A DNA stretch of 64,000 nucleotides. It comes from Tubiluchus corallicola (lineage: Eukaryota > Priapulida > Priapulimorpha > Priapulimorphida > Tubiluchidae). The stretch is taken from contig JAQGDQ010000030.1 in the NCBI GenBank assembly GCA_030141605.1, positions 355,171-419,170 on the forward strand. The letters run 5' to 3'. Shown in pieces: positions 1 to 12,669 of this stretch (within the stretch, counting starts at the first letter, position 1; each line of letters begins with the position of its first letter). The position numbers and the translations under genes were made by a program. Below the pieces are notes generated by a model. It was not told where the DNA came from and did no database searches. It was given only the letters and a program-made list of their open reading frames with translations.

Positions 1-3000
1 AAGTCTTTAATTTTTTCGTAGATGTAAGAGGTAACTTCCATGGTACTATAATTTGTAGTTATGAATGTACTGAGCAGCTCTAATGATGGGTCACAGTCAA
101 GTAGTATGTCAGCAACAAGTGTACGAATCTTATCATTGTATCCACGATAGAATTGATTATATACGTCCCAACTAACTTTTTTCATCTAAACAAACAATTG
201 ACGAGCATATAATGGATTATATATGTCCCAGGTAACTTTTTTCATCTAAATACAAAAAAAACTAGAAAATAATAGATGATAATGTGTTTCTAACCACTTT
301 CTCCATCTAAATAAAAAACAGACGTGTAAATAATGGACCATACATGTCCCAAGTAACTTTCTACATCTAAGTAATAATAAACAAATAGACAAGTAAACAA
401 TGGACTAAACATGTCCTAAATTAAATCTATGATAAACCAAAGCGACTTGCAACTGGTGGCCATGACTCCAGTGACCAGTGTTCTGATGATAAACCAAAGC
501 GACAATGACTGGCATCTGCAAGCAACCACATATTTATAGATCATTAAAAAGAAATGTCAGTACATTGAAACAAAAAAATATAATACCTTTATTTAAATCT
601 CTAGTAAAAGAGCAGGTATATTTGTTCATTCATTTATTTACTGCTCCTTTTCTCCAAAAGAAAAAAGGCAATTTGTTCCTGCGATATTTCTTGTATTACA
701 TATCTTATTCTTTTTATATAAATTGACGACATTTGCTATATCAATCTTAATAGCCAATTTCATACTGCTGTTATGTAATCATACAACTATGAAATTTTAT
801 ACAAAAAGCATATAAGGCTCAGTTATCATAGGGTAATTGCTAAAACAGATGTTGGTTTCTATTCATTCAAAAATAGAAACCTTTTCTTTTTCGGATACCT
901 GGCAACTTGGGGTATCATCACTCACTGAAAATTTACATGTTCTGTTAATCTGCTGCGAGTTACTAGTCGCTTTGGTGTATCATAAGCATAATTTTTGTCA
1001 TCTTAAAGTCAAACTAAGCCCTCACTATAATATAAGCTTTTACAATTTAAAATCCTACGCTCAATACAAATATTTTATCAATTTTATTATGAACTTACTG
1101 TGAAACTTGTTTCTTTTGATTTTTTTTATCACTTCTTTGTTAGCAGTATTAAATTTGAAGAACTGCCATTTTTCGTTGCGCAAGACAAATAACATTGTGA
1201 GTACGTTCATGAAGTCACCAAAGATCGATAAACAAACAGCGGTAACCAAAGACGCTTTCTATACCTCACACGTCATTCTCACTCACTCATGCCAAAGATG
1301 TGAAACATGGCGATTCATATGGCAATGCATGCGTTCGAAATTCCACAGGAAAAGGTAAGTAATTTAATTTATAAGTTTCTTTTGTTTAACAATCACCATG
1401 CACTCTTTGTGTAATCATAGTGATGCAATAAAAAAATTTCAATGTCTTTGGGGTTATACAGGTCTTTAATAAACAAACTGAAGGAAAAGCAATGGATTAC
1501 ACATATGTCCCTCCATCTAAATAAATAAACATACAAATAAATAATGGGTTACATCGGTTCCAGAATAGAAGCTGAACCAACAAGTTTGAAATCAGGATTA
1601 TAAATAACAAAACTGATACCTTATCTGTGCAGATTAAATCACGGTCCAGTTTCTGCAATGCCTTTAGAGATTCCACAACAACCGTATTTGACAAATTTGC
1701 TTCTTTGGTATGCAGTCTTAGAAACAAATTGACATTTTCTGGTAATCCAAAGTTGCGGAAAGCTCGCAAATACATCACTCTACAATCTGTGTCTGCTTCA
1801 CACGATTCAAGGTTTTCCAACAAACTAGTCTTGACTGCAATGTATACCTAAAGGGATTCAAAACATGTCTTCTGAAGTTTTTTTAATAATTTTGGAAAAA
1901 GAAGGTGCTGAACATGCTGATTTGGAAAACAAAATTATAATTAATGTAAAGTGATTTGGGAGTTGCATGATGAACTGAAACATTACAAGTAAATTTAATT
2001 ATTGCTTTATTGCCATTAATATCTCATTTCGAGAAATTATAAGTCATAATTAGTAACTACCAGTCCTGCCACGACAATCTACATTAAGTAGGCCCTACTG
2101 TTTATGGCTGCATTTTGTGGTATTTTGCAGCAATAATCCTTATGTATTTTCATTCAAATTTTTGGGACATTTGCAAAACTATATTGTAATGACATAGAGA
2201 ATCTTAAAATTTATTTTTCAATTTTTTTTCAAAATCTCCATGGTACCCATCTTGAAAAGTAAAAGTGGCCACTGTCAGTGTCCAAGTTTTACTCTTATCT
2301 CTGCTTCTAAGTTGGGTATAGTTGGCTAAAAGACTTCATTTTGTGTTAGAACAAAAAATAATTTTGAGCAGTCAGGAAGAGAGACACTCTTACGATCGAA
2401 AAGGTTTATCATGAAGTAAGAGTAGCGCTGTTATTCGGTCTATATAAATTGTTTTATAGGAACAAAGTGACAACAAAAGTAGTACAAGTCAATTTAATCA
2501 TTTACTAATTAATTTATTATTAGTTTAATTAAATTTGTCAATTAATTTATTAAATAATTTTAATTAGTCAAATAACTTATAAAATATACAAGTTGTGAGA
2601 TGATTCACAACAAAAATGTTTAATCAGTTTTGTGACTTAATGTACTGCAACATCTTCAACCTCATTCATTCAGGCAAAACAGGAGTCAAAAAAATTAAAG
2701 CCAGAAACTTTAAATTTCAGTTTTTTTCTGAAATGATTCGAACAAATGGAAAACAAAAATCTTTAATTGTACAGAGTTTAAAAAATATGTGTTTAAGTTA
2801 TAAATTATTACTTACATTTGACTTTTGTTTTTCAGGATCTTGTAGGTATTTGTTCATCAAAGAGCCAATAGTCAATAAAACTGATTCCTTCATGTCCACA
2901 TCAATGTCTTCACTATTGGCAAGTTGCTAAAACAAGTAGAAACACGGAAACAATTATAACTTATAACCAACAACTTAGAATAATAGGCACCAGAAAACGT

Positions 3001-6000
3001 TCAATACACTTATTTTCTTCCCTTTTTTCTTTCATCAGTTTACCAAGCAAGTCATCTCAGAACTTGTCAATATGCTCTTTCCATTTGCTGCTACCTAAGC
3101 AGATTACAAAATTTTGCTTTTTGAAGTCATTCTCTAAATACGAATGCTCTATTTCATGTTTTCTAGTCCCAAATTAAAGACAAGAAGGGCAACTAACACT
3201 TTTATAAACAGATGTATTTTTAATGTAGACTGCCATTAATATTTTATCTTTTACTGCTCTTTTTGGTTTTATTGTCATTTTAAATTTATTTAATACAAAA
3301 AAAATTACTCTGTTTTAGTAGCCAAGGATTTGTCATGATTAAAGTTTTATTGCCAGCTTTATTTTAAATTGAAATGTAAATTAGCTTGTTTAAATATTTT
3401 TCTCGATTTACATTAATAACTTTTAAATTTTAAAGTAGCCATGGAGAACGGAAGCTTTATAAAAATTAAAGACCTTTGCTTATTTACTTACTTACTTACC
3501 TACTTAATTAATTACTTATTCACTTACTATTACATTTTTGGCAACCATAACCTTACCCATAAGTCATGAAGGAGTTTATCAGATGGATGGGAACTAAAGG
3601 ATGCTACCAGAAGATACTTCTCTGCTAGTGTATGATCAGCAACTTTACTAAATTCCAAAAACTCCATCAAAGCCTCTTGGCAAGCATCCGTCTGTGCAGC
3701 AGTAATGACGTCAATCAATTCCAACCTAAAAAAAATGTGAAACGCTCCTTATTTGATGAACTTGCATTGAATATACTTAGCACAATAGAGCAACTGCAAA
3801 AATGGATGCACACAAAAAGCAAAAGACATTTAACTTTGAAAAGTCATTCCAGATATCTAAAGATGCACTAACATATTCTCAACTTGATACCAAGACAAGA
3901 AAAAAATATTAGGAATTTAAAGCACGAAAACGCACAAACAGAAAAACAGATCTATAATGAGGCACTACAGGACAATGTAGCAGCTGGATGCATACCAGAT
4001 GTCCAATCTTCAGGTTATTAAAAGATGCAATTCAAGTGCATCAAATAATATTCAAGAAAGAAAAAAGTTATACAATGCTTAATTTACTATGCAAAATTAA
4101 GCAAAGCTATGATATGCCACACACAGCTGTAATTAACTTACTGAAATAAGCAGGATCAAAATAGTTTTACAACGAGTTGTGTACGAATTATATACATAGA
4201 GTTTGGATCAGGCTGTAGCACAAAAACGTCTTTACAAATAGAGTTTTGTCAAGTTTTCTACCTGGAATCTTCAAGATATTTGCTTGAAAATAACAATGCT
4301 CTTCTGACACTTGCCATGGTTACAATCATAAAGAAGTCAAAGTGCCCTTTAAATTTCAATTATATTATTTTTATTTATTAATTTTTTATTGATTTTTCTA
4401 TTTTTTTATTTATTTTTTTATTTTTCACATAATTTTCTTCAGAACATTTTTTTGAAATGTGCACGATAAATCGAGAGAATTTAGTTTTTGCTGAAATTTT
4501 ATGAAGTGTAGCACAAACTAAAAGTTACTGCTACAAAGATCCCTCTTATAAATTAGTTTGAGTGAAAAGCTAACGGACATGACGAGAGAATTTTGCACTT
4601 ACTATGAGCCTATGATCAGTGAGTTCGAGTGCCTGTTGTGAAACTTTTCAATTAGGTAAAGATGATAGAAAATTTATCTATGTAGTAATTTAATTTTTTA
4701 ATTTGATACATACAGAATGCTCTTGTTTTCTTCACATCGTAAGATCTTTAGAACTGCTTCCTTGGTAGCTTCAGCACTGCGGAAGTAAGACAGAAGTTTA
4801 AGAAACACTTTTCCAGACACAGCAGAAGCTGGTGTCTGTAGATTTAGTTTGTGCTCCTGCAGTTTGTCTATAACTTTTGATACCTGTAAATTGAGAACAA
4901 TTGAGTTTTACTAAGTGTACGAACTACAGAAAATCGATTATTTACGTAGTATTTCTTCATATTATTATAATAGACAAATTTGATTTAATTGCACAACTAG
5001 CACTAGATTGTAAACACATTTTAAATTAAAATATAACTCACAGTGATGAACCTGCAAGAAACAGCAGCTTCAATGTAAAATACCATTAGATAATAAATAT
5101 ATCTGTGCTGAACTTTTAAGTACACCAAACATAGGTAAAGAAGGAAGCATAAGCTAATGAGCTGTAAAACTTAATAAATCTCTGATACCCAGTACAAGCT
5201 TAATAGCAGTAAGAGTGCATTTAATTTCCTGGTGAACTTGTTCTGGCAAGTTTTACCTTTTTTCTTTTAGGTGGTAACAAGTCAAGTTGCAGGGAGTGAG
5301 GTATCAACTTTCCCACTTTGGCAAGGGCATCTTCTATATCATTAGCATTAACACTGCTGCTACTGCCATCTGTGGTTTTCTCTAAAATCAGAGTCTGCCT
5401 GCAAAGCAAATACAATTACATTACAAAAAGTATTTTAATATAACATGTAATAAATTAATGATGGTGATTCTTTTGAAATTGCACCTTGAGCTGTCAAGAT
5501 AAGAATCATGTTCACATGTGCACTCTTAATTTCAAAAGAAAAAGTGATGTGTTACATTTGCAAAACAATGTCAGTGCTTACATTTGTTCATTTTTGACGT
5601 TAGCTTCTTGAGAAAAGTACAACACAGTAAAAATGTGCACAAATGCGATAATGTATGCAGTCTATACACTGCTAGTGTCTTGTAATGGAATTCCCTTTTC
5701 AGTGCTACTGCTTTGTAATGGAATTCTGCCACAAAAACATTCTGTAATCTGCTGTTTACATGTAATTATCATACGTGATTTTTTTAACTGTGTGCACTGG
5801 TTGTTCTCGTAATTTGGTAGCATTCAATTATTTCAGTTAACATGTGAAGAAGAGAAAAAGTCATGAAGTATCAAGTCTGTGGGTGAATGGCTTTGAGAAA
5901 GCAAACAGAACTCATTCATTTATGGGTCTGGTTCATTTTGTTAATATGTACCACATCACATAAACTGAGGAGAGATAATAGATACATGAGACTACTCATA

Positions 6001-9000
6001 ACTAAAACAAATACAATGTTTGAAATGTAATGAGGTAGTAACAGAAACACTAACAAAAATAGGAATTTTATCGATGATATTGCATTTTGACAAAAAATGA
6101 TATAATGTTTATTAATTATCACTCAATATGAAAAATCAGATTTCATTACTATTGTATTATTTAGATGAACATAATTGTTTATATCTCCTTCATAAAATCA
6201 ATTGACATTCAGTTTCTAGCTACAAACAAGAATCAAGCAGCAAAGCGGAAACAATGTTATGAGTTTGTCCAAATCACTTCCTGATACTTAGTAACTCCCA
6301 GGAATAGTAGCTGATGCAGCAGCAGCTTATGCTTTTGGCAGTTCAATGACGTAAGAATGCCAAATAGGCTATTTTATCTTTAGAGATGGTTTCATACTTT
6401 CGCACACGTTTATTACAGAAAACTTCTTCGCCATCTGTACATTAATTTGAAATAATAAAATAACATCCAAAAAATACGACATTACTAAGACACCTTGTGT
6501 GTGACCAAAACTATCAGAGAACTAATTAAAGCATTTTTATTACACAGGACGCTTCTGTTCTGTAATACATTTTTCATAAACGGAGTTACTTTAAAATACT
6601 GTACTGAGTGCACTGAAAGATTCTAAAATTTTAACAAATAATGTGAGTTTTTATACTACTGCACAAGTTTCTCATGTTCGGTATCGTTTTATTGGTCCAA
6701 ATAAATGATCTTATACTCATAATGTTTGAAGAACAAAGTATTTTTTATATCATGTTAAATTTGTACTATTTAACATCCCTATTTACATGCCAGAAGAATT
6801 CACTAAGCCAACTACATTGTTAGAAGGTGGAAGTTCCCTACTATACAAAGAAACAATTCCCACCTGACTGTGATATGCGAAGCCACACTTCGTTGTATTC
6901 TTGGTGCAAAAACAACAGCCTCTGTATTCAACACTGACTGGATGATGTTATCTGTATTTATCTCATATTCCGCCATTGCCACAGATTGAACATCGGTGCC
7001 AAGTATCTGTAAGATATCAAACATAAATAATTTTCTTTGAAACCATTCTTTGGCGATAATTTGATATTTGAATTTCCTTACAAATATAGAAAGATGGAAA
7101 GAAAGAAGATTGAGACAAAGAAAGATTGTAAGTGAGAGAAAGAGACGGATAAAAAGAGCGAGAGAGGAGGAAATGGATAGAGAAGAAAAGTCACGAAAAG
7201 AAAAAAAACAAAAATGCCATCTTTAATCAACTCAGTAGCTAAGGCAGGATAAAAAAGAATGGATTTGTAAATGCAGCAGTCCTTCAAATGTGTTTATGTG
7301 AACACTGAATTTTTACTTGAAAATATTTCAGCAAATTGCCAATTAGCAATAAACGTGGCTAGCCACTGCAAAATTGACCAATTAAATTATAAAATTTATC
7401 CTTTGGCAACTAACGACTGATGAAAAAAAATCAATTACTGGAGTTCCTAAAATGTATCTTAAAAATTAAAGATTTATTTTTTATTGTATTCATGTTGAAT
7501 GTGGCATACAATTGTAAAAATATAATTACAATTAAAGCAAATAAAACAATTAGAACAAAAACAAGAAACTGAATTAAAAAGTGTTGCAAAATTGATGAAG
7601 AAAAATATTGCAAACAAAATAATTACAGTTTACAGTAAGTCCTCTCTTAAAGACATTTCGTTTTAACAATGCTGAATATTTCACACCTCTTTCACTTAAC
7701 AACACGTTTCGTTTTAACAACGATTTTTTGAGTTTGCTTAAAGCAAATATTACTTTAACAACGACTTTTTTATCTAATTTGAATGGCTGAAACACTATTT
7801 CTTGCGTTATTCAGTTCAAAAGACCTGCTTGTACGTAAAAACTACATAGCCTGCAGTATGATTTTATGTTTTGTCTCACAACGGACTGTTAAATACTGTA
7901 AAGACTGCTGCTCTATCAAGTGCAAACCATTTCATCATTTGTTAATAGCTAAGTCTTACGTCATCTGACTGGGAGTTCAAACTTTTTTCTGAAAGAAATC
8001 TCCGTTTACAGCCTGTTGCTACAGCAACCTAGACAAAATTGTGTCAGGAAAGTTTTACAAAGTTTTAAAGTAAATTGTGTCAGGAAAGTTTTACATAGCT
8101 TTAAAGTTAACTACTTTACTTTACTTTATAGTAACAAAGCAGCAACATGCATTATTTACACTAAAATTGTGGATTCATAGTAGCATGTGCTGAGATGTAG
8201 CCTGAAAAAGAGGTGGCTGGCTAGGTATAACTAAAAACGATAGGGGGTTTATTCAAGGCAAATAGAAAAAAACTAAAGAACATGCATAAAACCATAAAAT
8301 GATTAATTTATATGAACTAAGCATTTCAGACTTTTGCCCTGGAGTGTATCTCAATGCTTTTACATTACTTCCTATGGAAAATTTGGTTTCGTTTAATGAC
8401 ACACTTTGCTGGAAAGCCTTAGGGTCGTTAAGCCAGGATTTAACATATGTTATTTTCAAGTCCATTTTATCGTAAACATCATTCTCTATGGAAATCTATT
8501 AGCATTGTTGAAAATGTAGAAATGAAATAAAACACAGGGATGTGCATCCACAATTTTATTTTGAAGTTGAGGACCATCTACAGGCAAAACACGGAAAAAA
8601 ACAAAAGAATACGACGCAACATACAGACACGGCATGTGAAAGTCTTCCAGGATAGTCATACGGTTGACAAAAGTTCTTTGTCTTCTTCACCGTCATGGTT
8701 TCTGTTAACAGATAACTTGCTGTACAAATTCCACTTACATCCACCTAGGTGTAAAAATAATTAGACTTTATACTAATGACATACTACACTTGCGATGTAG
8801 TTATTTAAGCTGCATAAATGTACACTATCAAGTTTAGCAAAGGCTAAAATACCTAAAAGTCAAAATCAGACTTCATGTGTTTTTAAACAGAAAGCAGCCA
8901 TTCCATAAATGCATTCAATTCTTGATATGTCTAGAAACTGATCCTTAAATTGTGTCATCTACTGAAAACTAACCATCAACTTGGAATAAATAATTGTAAC

Positions 9001-12000
9001 ACTAAGTAGTATCACTTCTATTAAAAAGTAGTTAAGGTCACAAACCTAATGAGTTAATGTCTGTTTTTTCAACATCTTAACAATGTAACTTCAAAACAAA
9101 AAACTAGCCGTAAACACAATTCAAATAACATCAATAATGCATGTTTCAGTAAGACTAAAGCATGTGAAAATAAATGCACCTCAGATCTTTCTCCAGGATC
9201 GGCTTGAAGCTGAAACAAGCTAACAATAGCTTTCTTCTGATTTTGTGAAACTACAGAATCTTTAGACCTTTCATTGCTATACACCTGGAGAAGACAAGCA
9301 AGTGAAGCAGATCCATTAGTCTAAGCACTGAAATTTACAGTATTATTCAATAGTGCATTCGCCCAGTTTTGGAAAACTCTGTGAATTATGACAGTGTTCA
9401 GCCTTTATGCAACATACAAAAAAATTACCAAGATCACCACTACAGAAGAGCTAAATACAAACTATAGTGTTACTATGTGATACTTGTTTACAGAAAATAA
9501 AGATTTTTATTTCTTACAAATGAAGATGATGACCATGTACTTAAATGGAATGGAATAAAACACAACTATGCGCACCCACTTTTTGTATGTTGCAACAAAA
9601 TTTGCAACAATACTTTTTATTTTTAATTTATTCAAACAGAGACTGTCGCTTGAAATTAAGGATCACATTAGCTTTACGACGAGCAAATGAAAAACTCCTA
9701 ACTACCAAACTTGATATTTAACACTAAAAATTTTCTGCATTAATGGATAGACTTCAACGATTCAAAACAATACATAAGCAGAAGGCCCAGAGGTTCCACT
9801 GCATAACATGCAATTATTCATTATGTAATTTGAACATAGAATTCTACAACAGATATTACCTGTATGACCTGCCCTTTAGACCAGTGGAAGTAGATGGGTT
9901 CCGAGGTTTTTATTAATTGTGCAGAATAACTGAAGGCATTTTCATTTTTCTCCCGATCAAAGGCTCCAGATAGTTTAATGTTCTTCACCTAAAAATCATT
10001 TTGTATCATTAATGATTATTGTCATTTATTATTGTAAATTATTTATTATTATTAAATATTATTATAGAGCAAAATAAGAACAATGGTGACACTAAATATA
10101 AAAATTGAATTTTATTTAAAAGAAAGGCCAAGCCTTCTGGAAAGTTAAGCTTATTTCAATGTTCGGAAAAAATGTTAGAAGGATTTGGTAACAAAAATGA
10201 TATAAGCACCTTGTGTAATTAGTAAAATCACTTTAAGGTTACGAATTCATTTCATGTTCAATGCCCGTTCTTCTACCGACGATGTTATTCATCGACTGAA
10301 GAAAAGTGGAGTACTGTAAATTTCCGTCAAAATATGACAAACTTTTACGAAAAATTGGATAGCTAATTTTAGGATATTTTGCTAAAAACAATAGGTAAGC
10401 TGCAGAAGTTAGAATTAGTTTAAGCAGCGCACACTTATGGAAAATCACAATGCACAGTCAGGAAGTCCATCAATTACGTCATAATTTTCAAGTGAATGGG
10501 GGCTACCAGAGCCTGAAAATTTTCATTCAGTGGTAGCATATTTCAAATATTTGTTTTGCAGTGTTTTGCAAATTTCTTTACTTTTTAAGTTTAAGTGATA
10601 ACAATAACATAAACCCAACATGTTAAGACTTGGTCTTTCCGTTAGTAAAAGACTAAGTGACAAAAAAATGAGGCACAAGCACTTTTGGACAAGAGTCTCT
10701 TGGGATACCGGACTAGACTAAGCATCTTACTGTACCTCCAGTTTCACAAGGGCATCATGTTCCTTCTTCCAAAGTACAGTAATGTAAACACTGGCCTTCA
10801 CTCGAATGCCTACGTCGTTTTCTGCTTGAGGTTCTGTGACTGACTGGTTCAAAACAGTTGTGCTTTCAAAATCGTAAATGTACGTTTTGCCAGGAACATA
10901 GTGAATCTTTAGTCCCCTCATAGGAAACACTACAAAATAGAATACATGTATTTAAATAGTGTTGGCGCTACTTACTGCATTAGCGCATATACCACACAAT
11001 GCAAAATTTGGTCCAGTCTGGCCGTACAGACTATATATATATATATATATATCAATATAATATAATTAACTAAATAAAATTATACATTTGATTAAATCAA
11101 GTATTATTAATTCTAAGCCAACTCTGATGCCACATATGTGACCCAGTTAGCAATGCTCTTTTACAGAAGGTAGTACAAAATAAATATAAATGTGAATTAT
11201 TGCTAAGAATAATCAATAAAAGCAAAGTAAATAATATGCTAAATTACAACAATATTAGACAACTAAAGTAGATATGGTACTAGGCCTTTGGTATCAAAAT
11301 AGCGATAACTTATTTTTAAAAACCAAGTTTTTACCATATCATGCATGCACTCATTCCTTTATGACAAACATTGCCCTGAAAGACTCAAACAGTTATTACT
11401 ACTAGTAACACAATAAACCAAAAAAGATGTAATGTCTTGAACTTGGTGCAAAGTAACACTAGACAAAAGTTTGTAAACACTGGAATTTGAGAACTTAATA
11501 CTTTTTAAAATTAAATTTAGATCTGTTGAGGAATACACCAGTATAGCATATCTTGAGTTATAGTATTTATACGTGTTTACCCTGTTTGCCTGGATCTGCC
11601 CTGGCAAACAGGTTTATGAATGAACAGTCAAGCCTGTAGGATATGCAGTATTTGGCATCATGCCCAATTGTCCATGTAATTATCCAATTATTCTTTGCTT
11701 CTGACTTTAATAAGCTTCCTCTAAAAACTTTATAATGTGTGCTCAATCTTCTCTGATTTAAGTTAACATAGTAGCCCACGAAGCGCTTATCTCCCAGCTC
11801 CTTATCAATGATATCCTTGGGCACAGGTTAATTGGTAAGTTAGTCTATATTATATTATTGTTTTAACCTAGTAATATAAAGGAAATAATAATGTCATAGT
11901 TTTGTCGACACATTTTTCTTCATCTACTAATCAGTTATACTAAAACACAGTTAGCTCTTTATAATGTAAGAGACCAATATATATGTCTTATACACTAATA

Positions 12001-12669
12001 TGAGTTAATACTATTACTTTCATATCATCATTGTAAATATCATGATATAAAAACCACGTAATTTACATCTAATAATTATGCGCATATTTTAATTTATCTG
12101 TTCCTTGTTTCTATCTAGGTAACAATAAATCAAACTAGAAAAATGCTTTAAAACAAACAACTTCACGAATCATACTCGGGTCGATAAGTTTGAGATAATA
12201 TTTGAACTTGGGGCAAATTATCCAGTCTCTAGCTCTCGAATATTAAAATCTAAAAGAAATAAAAACACCCAAAGTTGCTGACAGCCTCACCAATATACCA
12301 AACTTCAAAGGACCATGTAAAATGTGAAAAAGTTGTAAAATTAAAAAAGTGAACAAAACCAACAGTGCGATATTTAAGTTTGCCCATATACCGCTCTGGT
12401 TGTAGGTAGTGCAACTATGGTATATTACAGGCTAGTGTCAGTATTATTACTAGCCTTACTACTCATACTCTCTTGAGTGAAAATTAAAACAATTAAATAT
12501 CATCCTTAAGCAAATGACAAAAAGGTAATGACTATCAATTATGTACTTATAAATTCCTGTTATTCTGGTTACCCAATATCCATGACGACGTAACAAAGGA
12601 AAATTACTTTAACTATCCCAACCTACCATTGGAAAGGCCAATGAAGAACACAAAAAATAGCCACTTCAT
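1..12669 (-). CDS. MTTP: Microsomal triglyceride transfer protein large subunit, 5' part of gene (12 exons, C-terminus outside window)
   Basis: MTTP works in the ER lumen, where it pairs with protein disulfide isomerase and loads lipid onto apoB-type lipoproteins; it belongs to the vitellogenin/LPD_N family. Exons (minus strand, 5' to 3'): 12627-12669, 10736-10929, 9860-9988, 9180-9284, 8625-8744, 6864-7006, 5257-5398, 4714-4883, 3557-3725, 2816-2926, 1620-1847 and 1-185 (continuing left). All phases agree and give 579 residues; the human protein is about 894. Exon 1 is a signal peptide (MKWLFFVFFIGLSNG). Recognisable stretches include VDVSGIC (exon 5), ILGTDVQSVAMAEYEI (exon 6), LIDVITAAQT followed by SFSSHPSDKLL (exon 9) and DCRVMYLRAFRNFGLPENV (exon 11), in the family order. 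The LPD_N beta-barrel and most of the alpha-helical domain are present; the C-terminal lipid-binding sheets are not. The start is the first ATG and is followed by a hydrophobic leader. Family assignment is strong; exact ends of exons 2 and 5 rest on splice consensus. Confidence 0.93.
151..420 (-). repeat. Tandem array of duplicated 3' splice-site units upstream of MTTP exon 12
   Basis: Four units of about 60-66 bp start near 151, 211, 271 and 332, with a partial fifth near 398. Read on the minus strand, each carries TTTAG or CTTAG, then an ATG, then a copy of the first ~35 bases of exon 12. The exon reads MKKVSWDVYNQF and the next unit reads MKKVTWDIYNPL. The true acceptor is at 185/186. The unit at 211-270 would add exactly 60 nt in frame and includes an in-frame TAG. 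Units further out are more diverged. Confidence 0.8.
1490..1560 (-). repeat. Distant copy of the MTTP exon-12 acceptor unit
   Basis: The stretch has the same order of blocks as the array at 151-420: a GGATTACACATATGTCC-like block, then CCATCTAAAT, an A-rich spacer, and the start of another unit. It lies about 1.1 kb away in the same intron, close to the donor of exon 11. The similarity is shorter and less certain than within the main array. Confidence 0.55.
7633..7775. mobile_element. One-ended pogo/Tigger-like terminal fragment
   Basis: After a TA at 7631-7632 the sequence begins CAGTAAGTCCTCTCTTAAAG and repeats the motif TTTCGTTTTAACAA(C/T) twice, with a shorter ACTTTAACAACGAC copy at the end. 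This resembles the ends of pogo/Tigger-type elements, which start CAGT and carry subterminal repeats. I found no matching inverted end within 600 bp, so it is at best a fragment in MTTP intron 5. Confidence 0.35.
8030..8115. repeat. Two-copy direct repeat of about 40 bp
   Basis: The block AATTGTGTCAGGAAAGTTTT followed by ACA(A/T)AG(T/C)TTTAAAGT occurs twice in a row inside MTTP intron 5. No function is apparent. Confidence 0.7.

Noticed and set aside
8253-8472. Minus-strand open frame in MTTP intron 5 with protein-like text and an AG just upstream
   Set aside because: Exons 5 and 6 of MTTP join directly in frame and match the family order; this frame has no counterpart in MTTP and no good donor.
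11567-11824. Minus-strand frame in MTTP intron 1 containing KDIIDKELGDKRFVGYYV
   Set aside because: It looks coding, but no acceptor with a pyrimidine tract, no partner exon and no family were found. It may be a fragment of an inserted gene copy, but the evidence is too thin to call.
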